Below are positions 59,633 through 64,000 of a stretch of 64,000 nt of DNA, one piece after another; position 1 is the stretch's first letter; each line of letters begins with the position of its first letter. The position numbers were made by a program, and so were the translations under genes. The stretch is from Hypholoma sublateritium FD-334 SS-4 (lineage: Eukaryota; Basidiomycota; Agaricomycetes; Agaricales; Strophariaceae). The notes beneath the pieces are model-generated. The model saw only the letters and a program-made list of their open reading frames with translations, was not told the origin of the DNA and searched no databases. Location of the stretch: the NCBI GenBank assembly GCA_000827495.1, contig KN817523.1:6261-70260 (forward strand). The letters run 5' to 3'.

Positions 59633-60119
59633 TCCGTGTATCAGTAAAAATGTAAGCTAGAACACGTACAGAATTTCACGCCTCACCAGACACTTATATG
59701 AACTCTCATGGGTGTTATAAATGGGGCAGATGTCAAGCACAAATAAACATTTCGAAATTAGACGCGACGCGAAATTCGGGGGAAAATATCTGATACTGTT
59801 ATCTCCAGTGAGTGCTTCTCCTAGACACGAAGGACAAGCACCTGACTTACTGTGGAGAAACCTTCTAATAATGAACATGATAGCATGGTTTGAATTTCAG
59901 GATGAAAATATCTGCATTGATTTCAATTGAGTACGCATCGATTATTAACCGGTAATCTCGAGGCAACTCGGCGTTGGAGGTCCATGCACATTGCGCGCTG
60001 GCATGCACTGACACCTGGCATGTCAAAAATGTAAAAACCGTTCTACATGCTCTACCGGTGCTAGTGGGCAAGGGGTAGAGGTGCCTCAGCAACTAGCTGA
60101 TTTGACGACAGCTTAAGTG
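59633..60119. promoter_or_regulatory. Spacer between tandem A-T-R genes with a TATA box
   Basis: Both genes run leftward, so this 487-bp stretch holds the promoter of the left one. On the minus strand CATATAAG at 59693-59700 lies about 60 bp before the start codon at 59632 and is a good TATA candidate. Confidence 0.5.
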
Positions 60120-63100
60120 CTATTGCGAGAAGTGACCGCTCGCACACCAGTACGCGACCCAGAGCGCCGCGGCGTCAGGAGGAAGCGAAGGCTCATTCCT
60201 GAGTGTACGGCTCAGTGCCTCCGCCTCTCCTGTTGAAAATTGTGGGCATCCACACGCCTCTACTTCCGCCGCAGCCATCCCCTCCCGCGCGGCCAGGTCT
60301 CCGTCGCGCAGTTGGTGGAAGAAGTCTAGCAGTTTGACGCCCGGCTATAAGAAACAGTCATTACCTTACATAGTCACGACAGCCTCGAACAATAGACACG
60401 CACTATGTCTGCAAGGTCCTCCTGGCCCACTGTCTCAGCGCGGCTTTCGAGAAGAGCAAACCACTTCGAGAAAGGCACGAGTGGCACGCACTGGCCTCGC
60501 GCGGTGTACAGGGCATCCGCGATGCGTCCCATCACCGTGTCCCACGGCGTCGCGCGCGGATGCACCACGTTCAACGTGGGAGGGGCGCGCCCAGCGTGCC
60601 ACACTACATCCAGTACGCACGCCGCAACTGTTGGCATTGGCAACCATGCGACAGTCTATCGCGAATAGTCAAATTAGCGCCGGCACTGGAAATATGGCAG
60701 TGCACTAGCTGGCTCACTCCGTGTGCGCGTGGGAGACACTCCAGTACGAGCCCTGACTTGACGAGGATCGGTACCCAGTCCGATGCGGCCCACGCGCCGT
60801 TTGTGCTCCCGCTTATCTGGCCGATGCGTAGGGATGTCGAATCGAGCCCGCTCGAAGCAATCACCTATTAATGCAATATAATATCGACACTCAGTACCGG
60901 CGGTGCGAAATATACGACTTGCGCACGTACCCGTTCCGCGACATATTTGCTCTCACCATACCCAAGCCCGACCGCATACTTGGCATCGAGAACGATTTCT
61001 TCAGGATACCGCCCGCCTGAGCCGTCCCATGCCTGCGCAATGCTCACGGATGACGTGAACACGAACCGCGAGCCTGCTGCCCGCGCGAGGGTAAGTAAGT
61101 GATATGTGCCGCGTACGTGCGACTCGAATGCGGCAAGTGGAAAGTTAAAGTCAAGCGCCCAGGCCACATGAATCACGACAGTTACACGGCTGCACAGCTG
61201 ATCGATATACAGTCAGCAGTAATTTACGCACTTTCACGCCTGAAGCATCCATATCATACCTCGTTATGAAAATCATCCGACAGTCCGAGGCGCGGAGCGT
61301 TGATGTCCGTTTGAACGTGCACGAGCTTTGCACTGCGCAGCAGCCGCGTATCGAGGCCCTGGTCGCGAAACCTGTCGGCGTGGCGCTCCTGGATAGTACG
61401 TACCCCAGCCGGAGATGCGCGGTTCAATGCATACACCCTTTCCACGCGTGGGTCACGCAGAAATCCCTGTAGAATCTCCGCACCCAGGTGGCCTGTCGAT
61501 CCAGTGAGGAGTATCACAGGCGCCCGTGCCGCGTAAGCGGCGTTTACCGGGGCAGGTGTTGCTGGGTCCGTGAATGAGTATTTGTTGATCATGTTCTCGA
61601 TTTCCTTGACATGCGCAGCGACGGCCGACTCAGCGAGTGGAACGTGGCCTTCCATGAGCGTCAAGACATGCTCAGCGAGCGCTTCTATGCTGGGGTATTG
61701 GTATATCACGTTTTGAGAAATGATTTTCGCAACGGGCGCAGCGGTTGGAGCCAGTGCGCCTATAATCCGGCGGCGGAGAATGGTGGCGCTTAAGCTGCCC
61801 AATTAGCGCCACGTCAGTTTGAAAGTTGCATGGATTGGATAGCTTATCAGACCTGTCGACTCCCTGATCAAACAAGCTCTTAGAGACCACCATGTCCTTC
61901 CCAGGACACAGCTCACGGACCTGACACAGCACCCATTGGACAAGGCATGCGCGATTCCACACATCCGGCGGGGCGACTAGACCCACACCGTGCATGGATG
62001 CGACTTGTGTATAGCTATATTATTGGGAGTAAGAAACAGAGTCACGCGGTAAGATAATGTGCAGAACGCGCACCGCGCTTCGATCTCCGTGGCGTACGCG
62101 AGCAGAGCTTGTGCCCGGATTACAGTCCCCTTAGGTGCACGTGGCAGCGGCTTATATCTATCCGTGACTATGACCATCTCTTTGTATATCTTGCTGAAAG
62201 CAGGCGCACGCTGATTTGCTTCATCAATGGCCGGCCTAGTGAAGCGTGGAGGGACCGTCAGTGGGCGCATGCCTGAAGACAAGTAATGCGGCACACCAAA
62301 TGAGGTTCAGAAAGTCGGCGACTTGCTTCACGTCTGTGACATTAATCTGATCCAATGAGCTAGGTTCAACAAGAACACCAGCCTGATCGTGGCCACTCCC
62401 AAACATTGCAACTCCCATTATACTTAGGAAGCCAATCATAAAAGCGCATTTAGAAGGGGCGAGAGAGGCGGCGGGAAAACGTACTGCGAGCTGCCCATCA
62501 TAATGCTCTCTAGGGGAGGTGGTACGGTCTTTTCGCCAGAAGTGTGAATTATTACATCGTCAAGGCGCCCTACGCTGTATGACCAAGCTTAAGAAAGGCA
62601 TATTTTATTTCTTTTAATGGGAATGAAAGACTTACATTTTCCACAGGTAGTCCTTAGAGGGATGCTGTTTGAATAAATCCGAGGTTGCATACCCTTCCAC
62701 ATCGGGCAAATTGCAAACAGACAGATGGTGGGTAGGTGTCGTCTAACAAGTAAATTTTGTTCAGTTAGACAAACTAGGCGATAAAGATAAATAAACTTAC
62801 GAGGAGTTGACATTCAAAGGTCTCGTCGCCTTGGGGGACCCACCTAACCTTACATCGCTCGCTGAACTCCAAATATTCCCACTCTCTCTCATCGCCAGCT
62901 CGATTGCTCGAAAATGCTGGGCCCCCGGTTTCCGTGCCTCCATAAATGGTTTTCAGCGCGATACCGCTCTCCACCAGAAAGTCACCGAGCTGTTTGCTGA
63001 TGCTTCCCCCACTATAAAGCTAATATCATTGAGGAGAAATCATACTGTTCCAGGGCTTTTATGCTCACCACGAGCTCGAGGCCGCGCAGGGTGTCGACGG

Positions 63101-64000
63101 CGTCCGGCTCAGCCGCCCAGATACGTAGGAAGGCGGGGATGCTAACCATCGCATTGCATCCCGTCCTTCGTACGTAGTCGAGGACACTCACCGGAGTAGC
63201 CGGGACGGGAAGCGCGTCCGTGTGCGTCACGGCAGGTGGGAATAACACGACAGCAGCACACGAGAACAGCGGGAGGAAGACCTCGAGAACAATGCCCATG
63301 GCATGGAACGGAGGAAGCTGCATCCCGGCCACGCGAGGGCGCTTGCTCCGGCCTTTAAAAGCGGTACAGCATGCTGATACGTATTAGTATCTAGGTGAGC
63401 CTGAACGGATGGAAGCATACTTACGAGATAGGATATATTCGATAATTTCTCTGTGCGTTTTGGGGATGGCCTTGGGAAGGCCAGTGCTCCCGGATGAATG
63501 CAGATAAAGGGCGACATCATCAGGCTCGAGCTTGAGGCCACATCCAGTAGGATGCGAAATTTCAGGTCCGTCCTGGAATTTTAAGCCACTAATTTCAGGA
63601 AACAACTCGAAAAAGTTGGGCGCTTCTTCGATCGACAATATATGCGCAGGTTCCGCGCGTTCCAGCTCCTGCTGGACATCATCAATAAGATCTTTCAAGG
63701 TGACGCAGGTTGCCACCACACGGTGACACGAAGTTATCCGCAGGAGATTTACTATTGCCGGGACTGTGTTCCTCGGAGAAATGGGGAATGGCTGCATCTT
63801 GATAAATATGATTTTACAGCATGAACAAGGAACAACGCACGATGAAGCCTGCAGCCATCACACCAACGACTATAGTCTGGTAAACCAGCGTGTCCGCGAG
63901 AGCGATCACAGCAACCACGGGTCTCGTCGTCGACTGAGTGTTGATGCCAGTGGCGCGCGAAACGCGACGGCATGCGCGCTCGAAGTGACCATAGGTGACC
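60120..64000 (-). CDS. NRPS-like adenylation-thiolation-reductase enzyme, tandem copy, 5' end outside window
   Basis: The gene ends with TAG at 60122-60120; its start lies beyond 64000. Visible domains in order are as follows. Adenylation: VIALADTLVYQTIVVGVMAAGFI, LYLHSSGSTGLPKAIPKTH, IYGGTETGGPAF, DDVIIHTSGEKTVPPP and PRAPKGTVIRAQAL. Carrier: LFDQGVDS-LSATILRRR, with the serine split by an intron at 61852-61795. Reductase: VILLTGSTGHLGAEILQGFL and GYGESKYVAERV with the Tyr-Lys pair. Protein and intron positions closely match the gene at 55636-59632, but third-codon positions and introns have diverged. No breaks were found in the part seen. Confidence 0.9.

Overview
This is nuclear DNA of a filamentous basidiomycete, most likely an Agaricomycete and possibly of the Polyporales. 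Genes are dense and split by many short introns of about 45 to 70 bp. The families are typical of mushrooms: DUF6535 membrane proteins, a BTB protein, an F-box protein, a HET-domain protein, a DUF7726 protein and adenylation-thiolation-reductase enzymes. I reconstructed 21 protein genes (the last runs off the right edge) and one short DNA transposon. Exon coordinates come from reading splice sites and matching conserved motifs by eye; no transcript data were available.

Left part (1-22 kb): a DUF6535 membrane protein; the bifunctional thiamine enzyme THI6; a Caprin-like RGG-rich protein; a BTB protein; a phytanoyl-CoA dioxygenase-like enzyme; a putative cyclase; a secreted subtilisin with its own TATA box; and a muskelin-like kelch protein. 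Middle (22-36.7 kb): a 640-bp PIF/Harbinger-type MITE, then a housekeeping block. That block holds prefoldin subunit 4, sphingosine-1-phosphate lyase, a DUF7726 protein, a GCP5/6-like gamma-tubulin complex component and RNA polymerase I/III subunit AC40. A second DUF6535 gene lies among them.

Right part (36.9-64 kb): two tandem microbial-type PARG (TIGR02452) genes, an F-box gene, a HET-domain gene, a large alpha-arrestin in a GC-rich region, and two tandem NRPS-like (A-T-R) carboxylate reductase genes, the second cut by the window end.

The most striking shared feature is eight introns that need a GC 5' splice site instead of GT, several of them in conserved housekeeping genes. The most speculative idea is that the DUF6535, PARG, PARG, F-box and HET stretch is an accessory allorecognition or defence neighbourhood.
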